NCBI GenBank assembly: GCA_032622095.1
Contig: CP136066.1
Location: 106,971,319 to 107,035,318 of the forward strand
Reading direction: 5' to 3'
DNA from: Siphonodentalium dalli
Taxonomy: Eukaryota; Mollusca; Scaphopoda; Gadilida; Siphonodentaliidae
Length of the DNA: 64,000 nucleotides
Shown here: positions 1 through 13,889 of the stretch, piece after piece
How positions within the stretch are numbered: the stretch's first letter is position 1
How the letters are laid out: every line of letters starts with the position of its first letter
Made by a program: the position numbers and the translations under genes
The notes under the pieces: model-generated
Told to the model about the DNA's origin: nothing
Databases searched by the model: none
Seen by the model: only the letters and a program-made list of their open reading frames with translations

Positions 1-245
1 CCCATCTGTTCAGTTTCTATATCCCCTAATTTGCAGAAGATAAAATGCATAATTGAGGTGCCCAATGCGTGCACATCACCAACTTTAACTGGAGAACTTC
101 AATATGATGCTATATCTCCCATAGCGGTTGAGGCTTAAACAGAATGAGGTCCCCAGAGGGTGAATTTGATGATGCTAGCCCGCCGATTGCGTCACTAAAT
201 TCACCCTTTGGGGACCTCATTCTGCAAATGTCAGACACTATATTC
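1..245 (+). repeat. Dispersed repeat module, copy 1
   Basis: This stretch aligns by eye with 43,215-43,455 in the same orientation. Shared landmarks in the same order are AATTTGCAGAAGATAAAATG, a GCGCATCACCAA-like segment, TTGAGGC, AGAATGAG, CACTAAATTCA and GGGGACCTCATT. Both copies stand directly upstream of a tandem array (the 202-bp satellite here, a 21-bp minisatellite there). The module may therefore be the 5' part of a mobile element that carries tandem DNA. It probably continues off the left edge of the window. No protein is encoded. Confidence 0.75.
141..223. repeat. Hairpin with 27-bp arms
   Basis: AGAATGAGGTCCCC... at 141-167 is the near-perfect reverse complement of 197-223, leaving a loop of about 29 bases. 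The copy at 43,340-43,420 has decayed arms, so the hairpin is ancestral to the module and better preserved here. Confidence 0.85.
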
Positions 246-1549
246 AGGCTTGGCTGTTCGAATATTATTTTCTAAACAGTGGGCTCTACAATATATGTAT
301 ATGGGAGTCATAACACTTCTAAAGATGCATTCTTGAGTTGATCATGGCTCCAAAAGTTGAAATATAGCCAATTGAAATTTTGCCCATAGACTTGCAGCTG
401 CATGGTCCTCCGGAGGACCCTCTGCTAAACATACGGGGATTCCTTATACCCGGTCTGTTGCCTTATATCGACAACTCTGCGACAGTGGGCTCTACAATAT
501 ATGTATATGGGAGTCATTACACTTAGAAAGATGCATACTTGAGTTGATCATGGCTCCAGAAGTTGAAATATAGCCAATTGAAATTTTGCCCATATGCTCA
601 CAGCGGGTCCTCCGCTAAACATACGGGGATTTCTTATACCGGTGGGTTGCCTTATATCGACATACGGAGACAAGATCACTTAGAAAGATGCATATTGGAG
701 TTGATCACGTTTCTAAAAGTTGAGATTAACCCAATTAAATGAAATTGTTCCCATATGTAAAACGCAGTCATTCTCCGGGGGACCCTCTGCTCAACTTAGG
801 GAATTCCTTATATATACTCGTGCTGTTGCATGCCTTATATCGACAATTATGCGACAAAGGGCACTACAGTAGATGTATACGGGACCAGAACACTTAGAAA
901 GATGCATATTTGAGTTGATCATGGCTCCAAAAGTTGAAATAGAGCCTATTGAAATTTTGCCCATATGCTAGAAGTGGGTCCTCCGGAGGACTCGCTGCTA
1001 AACATACGGTGATTTCTTATACAGGTTTGGTGCCTTATATCGACAACTCTGCGACAATGGGCCATACAATATATGTAAATGGGAGTCATAACACTTCTAA
1101 AGATGCATTCTGGAGTTGATCCTGGCTGCAGAAGACGAAATATAGCCTATTGAAATTTTGCCCATATGCTAGAAGCGGGTCCTCCGGAGGACCCTCTTCT
1201 AAACATACGGGGAGTACTTATACGCGTCCTGTTGCTTTATATCGCCAATTCTGCGACAATGGGTTACACAATACATGTATATGGGAGCCATGGCACTTAG
1301 AACGATGCATTCTTGGGTTGATCATGGCTCCAAAAGTTGAAATAGAGCCTATTGAAATTGTGCCCATATGCTAGAAGCGGGTCCTCCGGAGGACCCGCTG
1401 TTAAACACACGGGGATTTCTCATACCGGTTTGGTGCCTTATATGGACAACTCTGCGACAGTGGGCCATACAATATATGTACATGAGAGTCATAACACTTA
1501 GAAAGAAGCATTCTTGGGTTGATCCTGGCTCCAAAAGTCGAAATATAGC

Positions 1550-3766
1550 CTATTGAAATTGTGCCCATATGCTAGAAGCGGGTCCTCCGGAGGACCCGCT
1601 GTTAAGCACACGGGGATTTCTCATACCGGTTTGGTGCCTTATATGGACAACTCTGCGACAGTGGGCCATACAATATATGTACATGAGAGTCATAACACTT
1701 AGAAAGAAGCATTCTTGGGTTGATCCTGGCTCCAAAAGTAGAAATGTAGCCTATTGAAATTGTGCCCATATGCTAGAAGCGGGTCCTCCGGAGGACCCGC
1801 TTTTAAACACACGGGGATTTGTTATACCCGATCTGTAGCGTTATATCAGCAAATATGCGACAGTGGGCCATACAATATATGTACATGAGAGTCATAACAC
1901 TTAGAAAGAAGCATTCTTGGGTTGATCCTGACTCCAAAAGTCGAAATATAGCCTATTGAAATTGTGCCCATATGCTAGAAGCGGGTCCTCCGGAGGACCC
2001 GCTGTTAAACACACGAGGATTTCTCATACCGGTTTGGTGCCTTATATGGACAACTCTGCGACAGTGGGCCATACAATATATGTACATGAGAGTCATAACA
2101 CTTAGAAAGAAGCATTCTTGGGTTTATCCTGGCTCCAAAAGTCGAAATGTAGCCTATTGAAATTGTGCCCATATGCTAGAAGCGGGTCCTCCGGAGGACC
2201 AGCTTTTAAACACACGGGGATTTGTTATACCCGATCTGTAGCGTTATATCGGCAAATATGCGACAGTGGGCCATACAATATATGTACATGAGAGTCATAC
2301 CACTTAGAAAGATGCATTCTTGGGTTGATCCTGGCTCCAAAAGTCGAAATATAGCCTATTGAAATTTTGCCCATATGCTAGAAGCGGGTCCTCCGGAGAA
2401 CCCGCTGTTAAACACACGGGGATTTGTTATACCCGATATGTAGCGTTATATCGGCAAATATGCGACAGTGGGCCATACAATATATATACATGAGAGTCAT
2501 AACACTTAGAAAGATGCATTCTTGGGTTGATCTTGGCTCCAAAAGTCGAAATGTAGCCTATTGAAATTGTGCCCATATGCTAGAAGCGGGTCCTCCGGAG
2601 GACCCGCTGTTAAACACACGGCGATTTCTTATACCGGTTTGGTGCCTTATATCGACAACTCTGCGACAGTGGGCCATACAATATATGTACATGAGAGTCA
2701 TAACACTTAGAAAGAAGCATTCTTGGGTTGATCCTGGCTCCAAAAGTCGAAATATAGCCTATTGAAATTGTGCCCATATGCTAGAAGCGGGTCCTCCGGA
2801 GGACCCGCTGTTAAACACACGGGGATTTCTCATACCGGTTTGGTGCCTTATATGGACAACTCTGCGACAGTGGGCCATACAATATATGTACATGAGAGTC
2901 ATAACACTTAGAAAGAAGCATTCTTGGGTTGATCCTGGCTCCAAAAGTAGAAATGTAGCCTATTGAAATTGTGCCCATATGCTAGAAGCGGGTCCTCCGG
3001 AGGACCCGCTTTTAAACACACGGGGATTTGTTATACCCGATCTGTAGCGTTATATCAGCAAATATGCGACAGTGGGCCATACAATATATGTACATGAGAG
3101 TCATAACACTTAGAAAGAAGCATTCTTGGGTTGATCCTGGCTCCAAAAGTCGAAATATAGCCTATTGAAATTGTGCCCATATGCTAGAAGCGGGTCCTCC
3201 GGAGGACCCGCTGTTAAACACACGGGGATTTCTCATACCGGTTTGGTGCCTTATATGGACAACTCTGCGACAGTGGGCCATACAATATATGTACATGAGA
3301 GTCATAACACTTAGAAAGAAGCATTCTTGGGTTGATCCTGGCTCCAAAAGTCGAAATGTAGCCTATTGAAATTGTGCCCATATGCTAGAAGCGGGTCCTC
3401 CGGAGGACCAGCTTTTAAACACACGGGGATTTGTTATACCCGATCTGTAGCGTTATATCGGCAAATATGCGACAGTGGGCCATACAATATATGTACATGA
3501 GAGTCATACCACTTAGAAAGATGCATTCTTGGGTTGATCCTGGCTCCAAAAGTCGAAATATAGCCTATTGAAATTTTGCCCATATGCTAGAAGCGGGTCC
3601 TCCGGAGAACCCGCTGTTAAACACACGGGGATTTGTTATACCCGATATGTAGCGTTATATCGGCAAATATGCGACAGTGGGCCATACAATATATATACAT
3701 GAGAGTCATAACACTTAGAAAGATGCATTCTTGGGTTGATCTTGGCTCCAAAAGTCGAAATGTAGC
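1550..3766. repeat. Satellite block with 6-monomer period (1,209 bp)
   Basis: Diagnostic variants in the monomers at 1,550, 1,752 and 1,953 recur at 2,759, 2,960 and 3,162, an offset of 1,209 bp or six monomers. Shared markers include the AAAAGTAGAAATGTAGCC variant and the ATATCAGCAAATATG variant. The second copy then leads into the 9-monomer repeat. Confidence 0.8.
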
Positions 3767-6700
3767 CTATTGAAATTGTGCCCATATGCTAGAAGCGGGT
3801 CCTCCGGAGGACCCGCTGTTAAACACACGGCGATTTCTTATACCGGTTTGGTGCCTTATATCGACAACTCTGCGACAGTGGGCCATACAATATATGTACA
3901 TGAGAGTCATAACACTTAGAAAGATGCTTTCTTGGGTTGATCTTGACTCCAAAAGTCGAAATGTAGCCTATTGAAATTGTGCCCATATGCTAGAAGCGGG
4001 TCCTCCGGAGGACCAGCTTTTAAACACACGGGGATTTGTTATACCCGATCTGTAGCGTTATATCGGCAAATATGCGACAGTCGACCTTATACAATATATG
4101 TACATGGGAGCCATAACACTTAGAAAGATGCATTATTGAGTTGATCCTGGCTCGAAAAGTCGAAATGTAGCTTATGGAAATTGTGCCCATATGCTAGAAG
4201 CGGGTCCTCCGGAGAACCCGCTGTTAAACACACGGCGATTTCTTATACCGGTTTGGTGCCTTATATCGACAACTCTGCGACAGTGGGCCATACAATATAT
4301 GTACATGAGAGTCATAACACTTAGAAAGAAGCATTCTTGGGTTGATCCTGGCTCCAAAAGTCGAAATATAGCCTATTGAAATTTTGCCCATATGCTAGAA
4401 GCGGGTCCTCCGGAGAACCCGCTGTTAAACACACGGGGATTTGTTATACCCGATCTGTAGCGTTATATCGGCAAATATGCGACAGTGGGCCATACAATAT
4501 ATATACATGAGAGTCATAACACTTAGAAAGATGCATTCTTGGGTTGATCCTGGCTCCAAAAGTCGAAATGTAGCCTATTGAAATTGTGCCCATATGCTAG
4601 AAGCGGGTCCTCCGGAGGACCCGCTGTTAAACAAACGGGGATTTCTCATACCGGTTTGGTGCCTTATATGGACAACTCTGCGACAGTGGGCCATACAATA
4701 TATGTACATGAGAGTCATAACACTTAGAAAGAAGCATTCTTGGGTTGATCCTGGCTCCAAAAGTAGAAATGTAGCCTATTGAAATTGTGCCCATATGCTA
4801 GAAGCGGGTCCTCCGGAGGACCCGCTTTTAAACACACGGGGATTTGTTATACCCGATCTGTAGCGTTATATCAGCAAATATGCGACAGTGGGCCATACAA
4901 TATATGTACATGAGAGTCATAACACTTAGAAAGAAGCATTCTTGGGTTGATCCTGGCTCCAAAAGTCGAAATATAGCCTATTGAAATTGTGCCCATATGC
5001 TAGAAGCGGGTCCTCCGGAGGACCCGCTGTTAAACACACGGGGATTTCTCATACCGGTTTGGTGCCTTATATGGACAACTCTGCGACAGTGGGCCATACA
5101 ATATATGTACATGAGAGTCATAACACTTAGAAAGAAGCATTCTTGGGTTGATCCTGGCTCCAAAAGTCGAAATGTAGCCTATTGAAATTGTGCCCATATG
5201 CTAGAAGCGGGTCCTCCGGAGGACCAGCTTTTAAACACACGGGGATTTGTTATACCCGATCTGTAGCGTTATATCGGCAAATATGCGACAGTGGGCCATA
5301 CAATATATGTACATGAGAGTCATACCACTTAGAAAGATGCATTCTTGGGTTGATCCTGGCTCCAAAAGTCGAAATATAGCCTATTGAAATTTTGCCCATA
5401 TGCTAGAAGCGGGTCCTCCGGAGAACCCGCTGTTAAACACACGGGGATTTGTTATACCCGATATGTAGCGTTATATCGGCAAATATGCGACAGTGGGCCA
5501 TACAATATATATACATGAGAGTCATAACACTTAGAAAGATGCATTCTTGGGTTGATCTTGGCTCCAAAAGTCGAAATGTAGCCTATTGAAATTGTGCCCA
5601 TATGCTAGAAGCGGGTCCTCCGGAGGACCCGCTGTTAAACACACGGCGATTTCTTATACCGGTTTGGTGCCTTATATCGACAACTCTGCGACAGTGGGCC
5701 ATACAATATATGTACATGAGAGTCATAACACTTAGAAAGATGCTTTCTTGGGTTGATCTTGACTCCAAAAGTCGAAATGTAGCCTATTGAAATTGTGCCC
5801 ATATGCTAGAAGCGGGTCCTCCGGAGGACCAGCTTTTAAACACACGGGGATTTGTTATACCCGATCTGTAGCGTTATATCGGCAAATATGCGACAGTCGA
5901 CCTTATACAATATATGTACATGGGAGCCATAACACTTAGAAAGATGCATTATTGAGTTGATCCTGGCTCGAAAAGTCGAAATGTAGCTTATGGAAATTGT
6001 GCCCATATGCTAGAAGCGGGTCCTCCGGAGAACCCGCTGTTAAACACACGGCGATTTCTTATACCGGTTTGGTGCCTTATATCGACAACTCTGCGACAGT
6101 GGGCCATACAATATATGTACATGAGAGTCATAACACTTAGAAAGAAGCATTCTTGGGTTGATCCTGGCTCCAAAAGTCGAAATATAGCCTATTGAAATTT
6201 TGCCCATATGCTAGAAGCGGGTCCTCCGGAGAACCCGCTGTTAAACACACGGGGATTTGTTATACCCGATCTGTAGCGTTATATCGGCAAATATGCGACA
6301 GTGGGCCATACAATATATATACATGAGAGTCATAACACTTAGAAAGATGCATTCTTGGGTTGATCCTGGCTCCAAAAGTCGAAATGTAGCCTATTGAAAT
6401 TGTGCCCATATGCTAGAAGCGGGTCCTCCGGAGGACCCGCTGTTAAACAAACGGGGATTTCTCATACCGGTTTGGTGCCTTATATGGACAACTCTGCGAC
6501 AGTGGGCCATACAATATATGTACATGAGAGTCATAACACTTAGAAAGAAGCATTCTTGGGTTGATCCTGGCTCCAAAAGTAGAAATGTAGCCTATTGAAA
6601 TTGTGCCCATATGCTAGAAGCGGGTCCTCCGGAGGACCCGCTTTTAAACACACGGGGATTTGTTATACCCGATCTGTAGCGTTATATCAGCAAATATGCG

Positions 6701-9426
6701 ACAGTGGGCCATACAATATATGTACATGAGAGTCATAACACTTAGAAAGAAGCATTCTTGGGTTGATCCTGGCTCCAAAAGTCGAAATATAGCCTATTGA
6801 AATTGTGCCCATATGCTAGAAGCGGGTCCTCCGGAGGACCCGCTGTTAAACACACGGGGATTTCTCATACCGGTTTGGTGCCTTATATGGACAACTCTGC
6901 GACAGTGGGCCATACAATATATGTACATGAGAGTCATAACACTTAGAAAGAAGCATTCTTGGGTTGATCCTGGCTCCAAAAGTCGAAATGTAGCCTATTG
7001 AAATTGTGCCCATATGCTAGAAGCGGGTCCTCCGGAGGACCAGCTTTTAAACACACGGGGATTTGTTATACCCGATCTGTAGCGTTATATCGGCAAATAT
7101 GCGACAGTGGGCCATACAATATATGTACATGAGAGTCATACCACTTAGAAAGATGCATTCTTGGGTTGATCCTGGCTCCAAAAGTCGAAATATAGCCTAT
7201 TGAAATTTTGCCCATATGCTAGAAGCGGGTCCTCCGGAGAACCCGCTGTTAAACACACGGGGATTTGTTATACCCGATATGTAGCGTTATATCGGCAAAT
7301 ATGCGACAGTGGGCCATACAATATATATACATGAGAGTCATAACACTTAGAAAGATGCATTCTTGGGTTGATCTTGGCTCCAAAAGTCGAAATGTAGCCT
7401 ATTGAAATTGTGCCCATATGCTAGAAGCGGGTCCTCCGGAGGACCCGCTGTTAAACACACGGCGATTTCTTATACCGGTTTGGTGCCTTATATCGACAAC
7501 TCTGCGACAGTGGGCCATACAATATATGTACATGAGAGTCATAACACTTAGAAAGATGCTTTCTTGGGTTGATCTTGACTCCAAAAGTCGAAATGTAGCC
7601 TATTGAAATTGTGCCCATATGCTAGAAGCGGGTCCTCCGGAGGACCAGCTTTTAAACACACGGGGATTTGTTATACCCGATCTGTAGCGTTATATCGGCA
7701 AATATGCGACAGTCGACCTTATACAATATATGTACATGGGAGCCATAACACTTAGAAAGATGCATTATTGAGTTGATCCTGGCTCGAAAAGTCGAAATGT
7801 AGCTTATGGAAATTGTGCCCATATGCTAGAAGCGGGTCCTCCGGAGAACCCGCTGTTAAACACACGGCGATTTCTTATACCGGTTTGGTGCCTTATATCG
7901 ACAACTCTGCGACAGTGGGCCATACAATATATGTACATGAGAGTCATAACACTTAGAAAGAAGCATTCTTGGGTTGATCCTGGCTCCAAAAGTCGAAATA
8001 TAGCCTATTGAAATTTTGCCCATATGCTAGAAGCGGGTCCTCCGGAGAACCCGCTGTTAAACACACGGGGATTTGTTATACCCGATCTGTAGCGTTATAT
8101 CGGCAAATATGCGACAGTGGGCCATACAATATATATACATGAGAGTCATAACACTTAGAAAGATGCATTCTTGGGTTGATCCTGGCTCCAAAAGTCGAAA
8201 TGTAGCCTATTGAAATTGTGCCCATATGCTAGAAGCGGGTCCTCCGGAGGACCCGCTGTTAAACAAACGGGGATTTCTCATACCGGTTTGGTGCCTTATA
8301 TGGACAACTCTGCGACAGTGGGCCATACAATATATGTACATGAGAGTCATAACACTTAGAAAGAAGCATTCTTGGGTTGATCCTGGCTCCAAAAGTAGAA
8401 ATGTAGCCTATTGAAATTGTGCCCATATGCTAGAAGCGGGTCCTCCGGAGGACCCGCTTTTAAACACACGGGGATTTGTTATACCCGATCTGTAGCGTTA
8501 TATCAGCAAATATGCGACAGTGGGCCATACAATATATGTACATGAGAGTCATAACACTTAGAAAGAAGCATTCTTGGGTTGATCCTGGCTCCAAAAGTCG
8601 AAATATAGCCTATTGAAATTGTGCCCATATGCTAGAAGCGGGTCCTCCGGAGGACCCGCTGTTAAACACACGGGGATTTCTCATACCGGTTTGGTGCCTT
8701 ATATGGACAACTCTGCGACAGTGGGCCATACAATATATGTACATGAGAGTCATAACACTTAGAAAGAAGCATTCTTGGGTTGATCCTGGCTCCAAAAGTC
8801 GAAATGTAGCCTATTGAAATTGTGCCCATATGCTAGAAGCGGGTCCTCCGGAGGACCAGCTTTTAAACACACGGGGATTTGTTATACCCGATCTGTAGCG
8901 TTATATCGGCAAATATGCGACAGTGGGCCATACAATATATGTACATGAGAGTCATACCACTTAGAAAGATGCATTCTTGGGTTGATCCTGGCTCCAAAAG
9001 TCGAAATATAGCCTATTGAAATTTTGCCCATATGCTAGAAGCGGGTCCTCCGGAGAACCCGCTGTTAAACACACGGGGATTTGTTATACCCGATATGTAG
9101 CGTTATATCGGCAAATATGCGACAGTGGGCCATACAATATATATACATGAGAGTCATAACACTTAGAAAGATGCATTCTTGGGTTGATCTTGGCTCCAAA
9201 AGTCGAAATGTAGCCTATTGAAATTGTGCCCATATGCTAGAAGCGGGTCCTCCGGAGGACCCGCTGTTAAACACACGGCGATTTCTTATACCGGTTTGGT
9301 GCCTTATATCGACAACTCTGCGACAGTGGGCCATACAATATATGTACATGAGAGTCATAACACTTAGAAAGATGCTTTCTTGGGTTGATCTTGACTCCAA
9401 AAGTCGAAATGTAGCCTATTGAAATT
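2759..9426. repeat. Satellite block with 9-monomer period (1,816 bp)
   Basis: Variant monomers repeat at an exact spacing of 1,816 bp: 3,767, 5,583, 7,399 and 9,215 for the class with GATGCTTTCTTGGGTTGATC, and 4,172, 5,988 and 7,804 for the class with GAAATGTAGCTTATGG. The three full units look essentially identical, and the block extends left to about 2,759 with a few changes. Identity breaks at about 9,426. This points to recent amplification of a nine-monomer unit. Confidence 0.9.
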
Positions 9427-10660
9427 TTGCCCATATGCTAGAAGCGGGTCCTCCGGAGGACCCGCTGTTAAACACACGGGGATTTGTTATACCCGATCTG
9501 TAGCGTTATATCGGCAAATATGCGACAGTCGACCTTATACAATATATGTACATGGGAGCCATAACACTTAGAAAGATGCATTCTTGAGTTGATCCTGGCT
9601 CGAAAAGTCGAAATGTAGCTTATGGAAATTGTGCCCATATGCTAGAAGCGGGTCCTCCGGAGAACCCGCTGTTAAACACACGGCGATTTCTTATACCGGT
9701 TTGGTGCCTTATATCGACAACTCTGCGACAGTGGGCCATACAATATATGTACATGAGAGTCATAACACTTAGAAAGATACATTCTTGGGTTGATCCTGGC
9801 TCCAAAAGTCGAAATATAGCCTATTGAAATTTTGCCCATATGCTAGAAGCGGGTCCTCCGGAGGACCCGCTGTTAAACACACGGGGATTTGTTATACCCG
9901 ATCTGTAGCGTTATATCGGCAAATATGCGACAGTGGGCCATACGATATATGTACATGAGAGTCATAACACTTAGAAAGATGCATTCTTGGGTGATCCTGG
10001 CTCCAAAAGTCGAAATATAGCCTATTGAAATTGTGCCCATATGCTAGAAGCGGGTCCTCAGGAAGACCCGCTTTTAAACACACGGGGATTTGTTATACCC
10101 GATCTGTAGCGTTATATCAGCAAATATGCGACAGTGGGCCATACAATATATGTACATGAGAGTCATAACACTTAGAAAGAAGCTCTCTTGGGTTGATCCT
10201 GGCTCCAAAAGTCGAAATGTAGCCTATTGAAATTGTGCCCATATGCTAGAAGCGGGTCCTCCGGAGGACCAGCTTTTAAACACACGGGGATTTGTTATAC
10301 CCGATCTGTAGCGTTATATCGGCAAATATGCGACAGTGGGCCATACAATATATGTACATGAGAGTCATACCACTTAGAAAGATGCATTCTTGGGTTGATC
10401 CTGGCTCCAAAAGTCGAAATATAGCCTATTGAAATTTTGCCCATATGCTAGAAGTGGGTCCTCCGGAGAACCCGCTGTTAAACACACGGGGATTTCTCAT
10501 ACCGGTTTGGTGCCTTATATGGACAACTCTGCGACAGTGGGCCATACAATATATGTACATGAGAGTCATAACACTTAGAAAGATACATTCTTGGGTTGAT
10601 CCTGGCTCCAAAAGTAGAAATGTAGCCTATTGAAATTGTGCCCATATGCTAGAAGCGGGT
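9215..10660. repeat. Satellite segment duplicated at 12,444-13,889
   Basis: This segment and 12,444-13,889 are 3,229 bp apart, a distance of 16 monomers. They share private variants such as GGTCCTCAGGAAGACCCGC, GAAGCTCTCTTGGG and the one-base-short CTTGGGTGATCC. Between them is another copy of the 9-monomer unit carrying one extra monomer: the unit with GATATGTAGCG at about 12,040-12,241 is repeated at 12,242-12,443. Confidence 0.85.
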
Positions 10661-12443
10661 CCTCCGGAGGACCAGCTTTTAAACACACGGGGATTTGTTA
10701 TACCCGATCTGTAGCGTTATATCGGCAAATATGCGACAGTCGACCTTATACAATATATGTACATGGGAGCCATAACACTTAGAAAGATGCATTATTGAGT
10801 TGATCCTGGCTCGAAAAGTCGAAATGTAGCTTATGGAAATTGTGCCCATATGCTAGAAGCGGGTCCTCCGGAGAACCCGCTGTTAAACACACGGCGATTT
10901 CTTATACCGGTTTGGTGCCTTATATCGACAACTCTGCGACAGTGGGCCATACAATATATGTACATGAGAGTCATAACACTTAGAAAGAAGCATTCTTGGG
11001 TTGATCCTGGCTCCAAAAGTCGAAATATAGCCTATTGAAATTTTGCCCATATGCTAGAAGCGGGTCCTCCGGAGAACCCGCTGTTAAACACACGGGGATT
11101 TGTTATACCCGATCTGTAGCGTTATATCGGCAAATATGCGACAGTGGGCCATACAATATATATACATGAGAGTCATAACACTTAGAAAGATGCATTCTTG
11201 GGTTGATCCTGGCTCCAAAAGTCGAAATATAGCCTATTGAAATTGTGCCCATATGCTAGAAGCGGGTCCTCCGGAGGACCCGCTGTTAAACAAACGGGGA
11301 TTTCTCATACCGGTTTGGTGCCTTATATGGACAACTCTGCGACAGTGGGCCATACAATATATGTACATGAGAGTCATAACACTTAGAAAGAAGCATTCTT
11401 GGGTTGATCCTGGCTCCAAAAGTAGAAATGTAGCCTATTGAAATTGTGCCCATATGCTAGAAGCGGGTCCTCCGGAGGACCCGCTTTTAAACACACGGGG
11501 ATTTGTTATACCCGATCTGTAGCGTTATATCAGCAAATATGCGACAGTGGGCCATACAATATATGTACATGAGAGTCATAACACTTAGAAAGAAGCATTC
11601 TTGGGTTGATCCTGGCTCCAAAAGTCGAAATATAGCCTATTGAAATTGTGCCCATATGCTAGAAGCGGGTCCTCCGGAGGACCCGCTGTTAAACACACGG
11701 GGATTTCTCATACCGGTTTGGTGCCTTATATGGACAACTCTGCGACAGTGGGCCATACAATATATGTACATGAGAGTCATAACACTTAGAAAGAAGCATT
11801 CTTGGGTTGATCCTGGCTCCAAAAGTCGAAATGTAGCCTATTGAAATTGTGCCCATATGCTAGAAGCGGGTCCTCCGGAGGACCAGCTTTTAAACACACG
11901 GGGATTTGTTATACCCGATCTGTAGCGTTATATCGGCAAATATGCGACAGTGGGCCATACAATATATGTACATGAGAGTCATACCACTTAGAAAGATGCA
12001 TTCTTGGGTTGATCCTGGCTCCAAAAGTCGAAATATAGCCTATTGAAATTTTGCCCATATGCTAGAAGCGGGTCCTCCGGAGAACCCGCTGTTAAACACA
12101 CGGGGATTTGTTATACCCGATATGTAGCGTTATATCGGCAAATATGCGACAGTGGGCCATACAATATATATACATGAGAGTCATAACACTTAGAAAGATG
12201 CATTCTTGGGTTGATCTTGGCTCCAAAAGTCGAAATGTAGCCTATTGAAATTGTGCCCATATGCTAGAAGCGGGTCCTCCGGAGAACCCGCTGTTAAACA
12301 CACGGGGATTTGTTATACCCGATATGTAGCGTTATATCGGCAAATATGCGACAGTGGGCCATACAATATATATACATGAGAGTCATAACACTTAGAAAGA
12401 TGCATTCTTGGGTTGATCTTGGCTCCAAAAGTCGAAATGTAGC

Positions 12444-13889
12444 CTATTGAAATTGTGCCCATATGCTAGAAGCGGGTCCTCCGGAGGACCCGCTGTTAAA
12501 CACACGGCGATTTCTTATACCGGTTTGGTGCCTTATATCGACAACTCTGCGACAGTGGGCCATACAATATATGTACATGAGAGTCATAACACTTAGAAAG
12601 ATGCTTTCTTGGGTTGATCTTGACTCCAAAAGTCGAAATGTAGCCTATTGAAATTGTGCCCATATGCTAGAAGCGGGTCCTCCGGAGGACCAGCTTTTAA
12701 ACACACGGGGATTTGTTATACCCGATCTGTAGCGTTATATCGGCAAATATGCGACAGTCGACCTTATACAATATATGTACATGGGAGCCATAACACTTAG
12801 AAAGATGCATTCTTGAGTTGATCCTGGCTCGAAAAGTCGAAATGTAGCTTATGGAAATTGTGCCCATATGCTAGAAGCGGGTCCTCCGGAGAACCCGCTG
12901 TTAAACACACGGCGATTTCTTATACCGGTTTGGTGCCTTATATCGACAACTCTGCGACAGTGGGCCATACAATATATGTACATGAGAGTCATAACACTTA
13001 GAAAGATACATTCTTGGGTTGATCCTGGCTCCAAAAGTCGAAATATAGCCTATTGAAATTTTGCCCATATGCTAGAAGCGGGTCCTCCGGAGGACCCGCT
13101 GTTAAACACACGGGGATTTGTTATACCCGATCTGTAGCGTTATATCGGCAAATATGCGACAGTGGGCCATACGATATATGTACATGAGAGTCATAACACT
13201 TAGAAAGATGCATTCTTGGGTGATCCTGGCTCCAAAAGTCGAAATATAGCCTATTGAAATTGTGCCCATATGCTAGAAGCGGGTCCTCAGGAAGACCCGC
13301 TTTTAAACACACGGGGATTTGTTATACCCGATCTGTAGCGTTATATCAGCAAATATGCGACAGTGGGCCATACAATATATGTACATGAGAGTCATAACAC
13401 TTAGAAAGAAGCTCTCTTGGGTTGATCCTGGCTCCAAAAGTCGAAATGTAGCCTATTGAAATTGTGCCCATATGCTAGAAGCGGGTCCTCCGGAGGACCA
13501 GCTTTTAAACACACGGGGATTTGTTATACCCGATCTGTAGCGTTATATCGGCAAATATGCGACAGTGGGCCATACAATATATGTACATGAGAGTCATACC
13601 ACTTAGAAAGATGCATTCTTGGGTTGATCCTGGCTCCAAAAGTCGAAATATAGCCTATTGAAATTTTGCCCATATGCTAGAAGTGGGTCCTCCGGAGAAC
13701 CCGCTGTTAAACACACGGGGATTTCTCATACCGGTTTGGTGCCTTATATGGACAACTCTGCGACAGTGGGCCATACAATATATGTACATGAGAGTCATAA
13801 CACTTAGAAAGATACATTCTTGGGTTGATCCTGGCTCCAAAAGTAGAAATGTAGCCTATTGAAATTGTGCCCATATGCTAGAAGCGGGT
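12444..13889. repeat. Second copy of the 16-monomer-offset satellite segment
   Basis: Matches 9,215-10,660 with the same rare variants. Similarity ends around 13,889, where this copy has GGACCCGCTTTT and the other has GGACCAGCTTTT. A third, shorter relative sharing the CTTGGGTGATCC deletion lies at 14,663-15,240. Confidence 0.85.
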
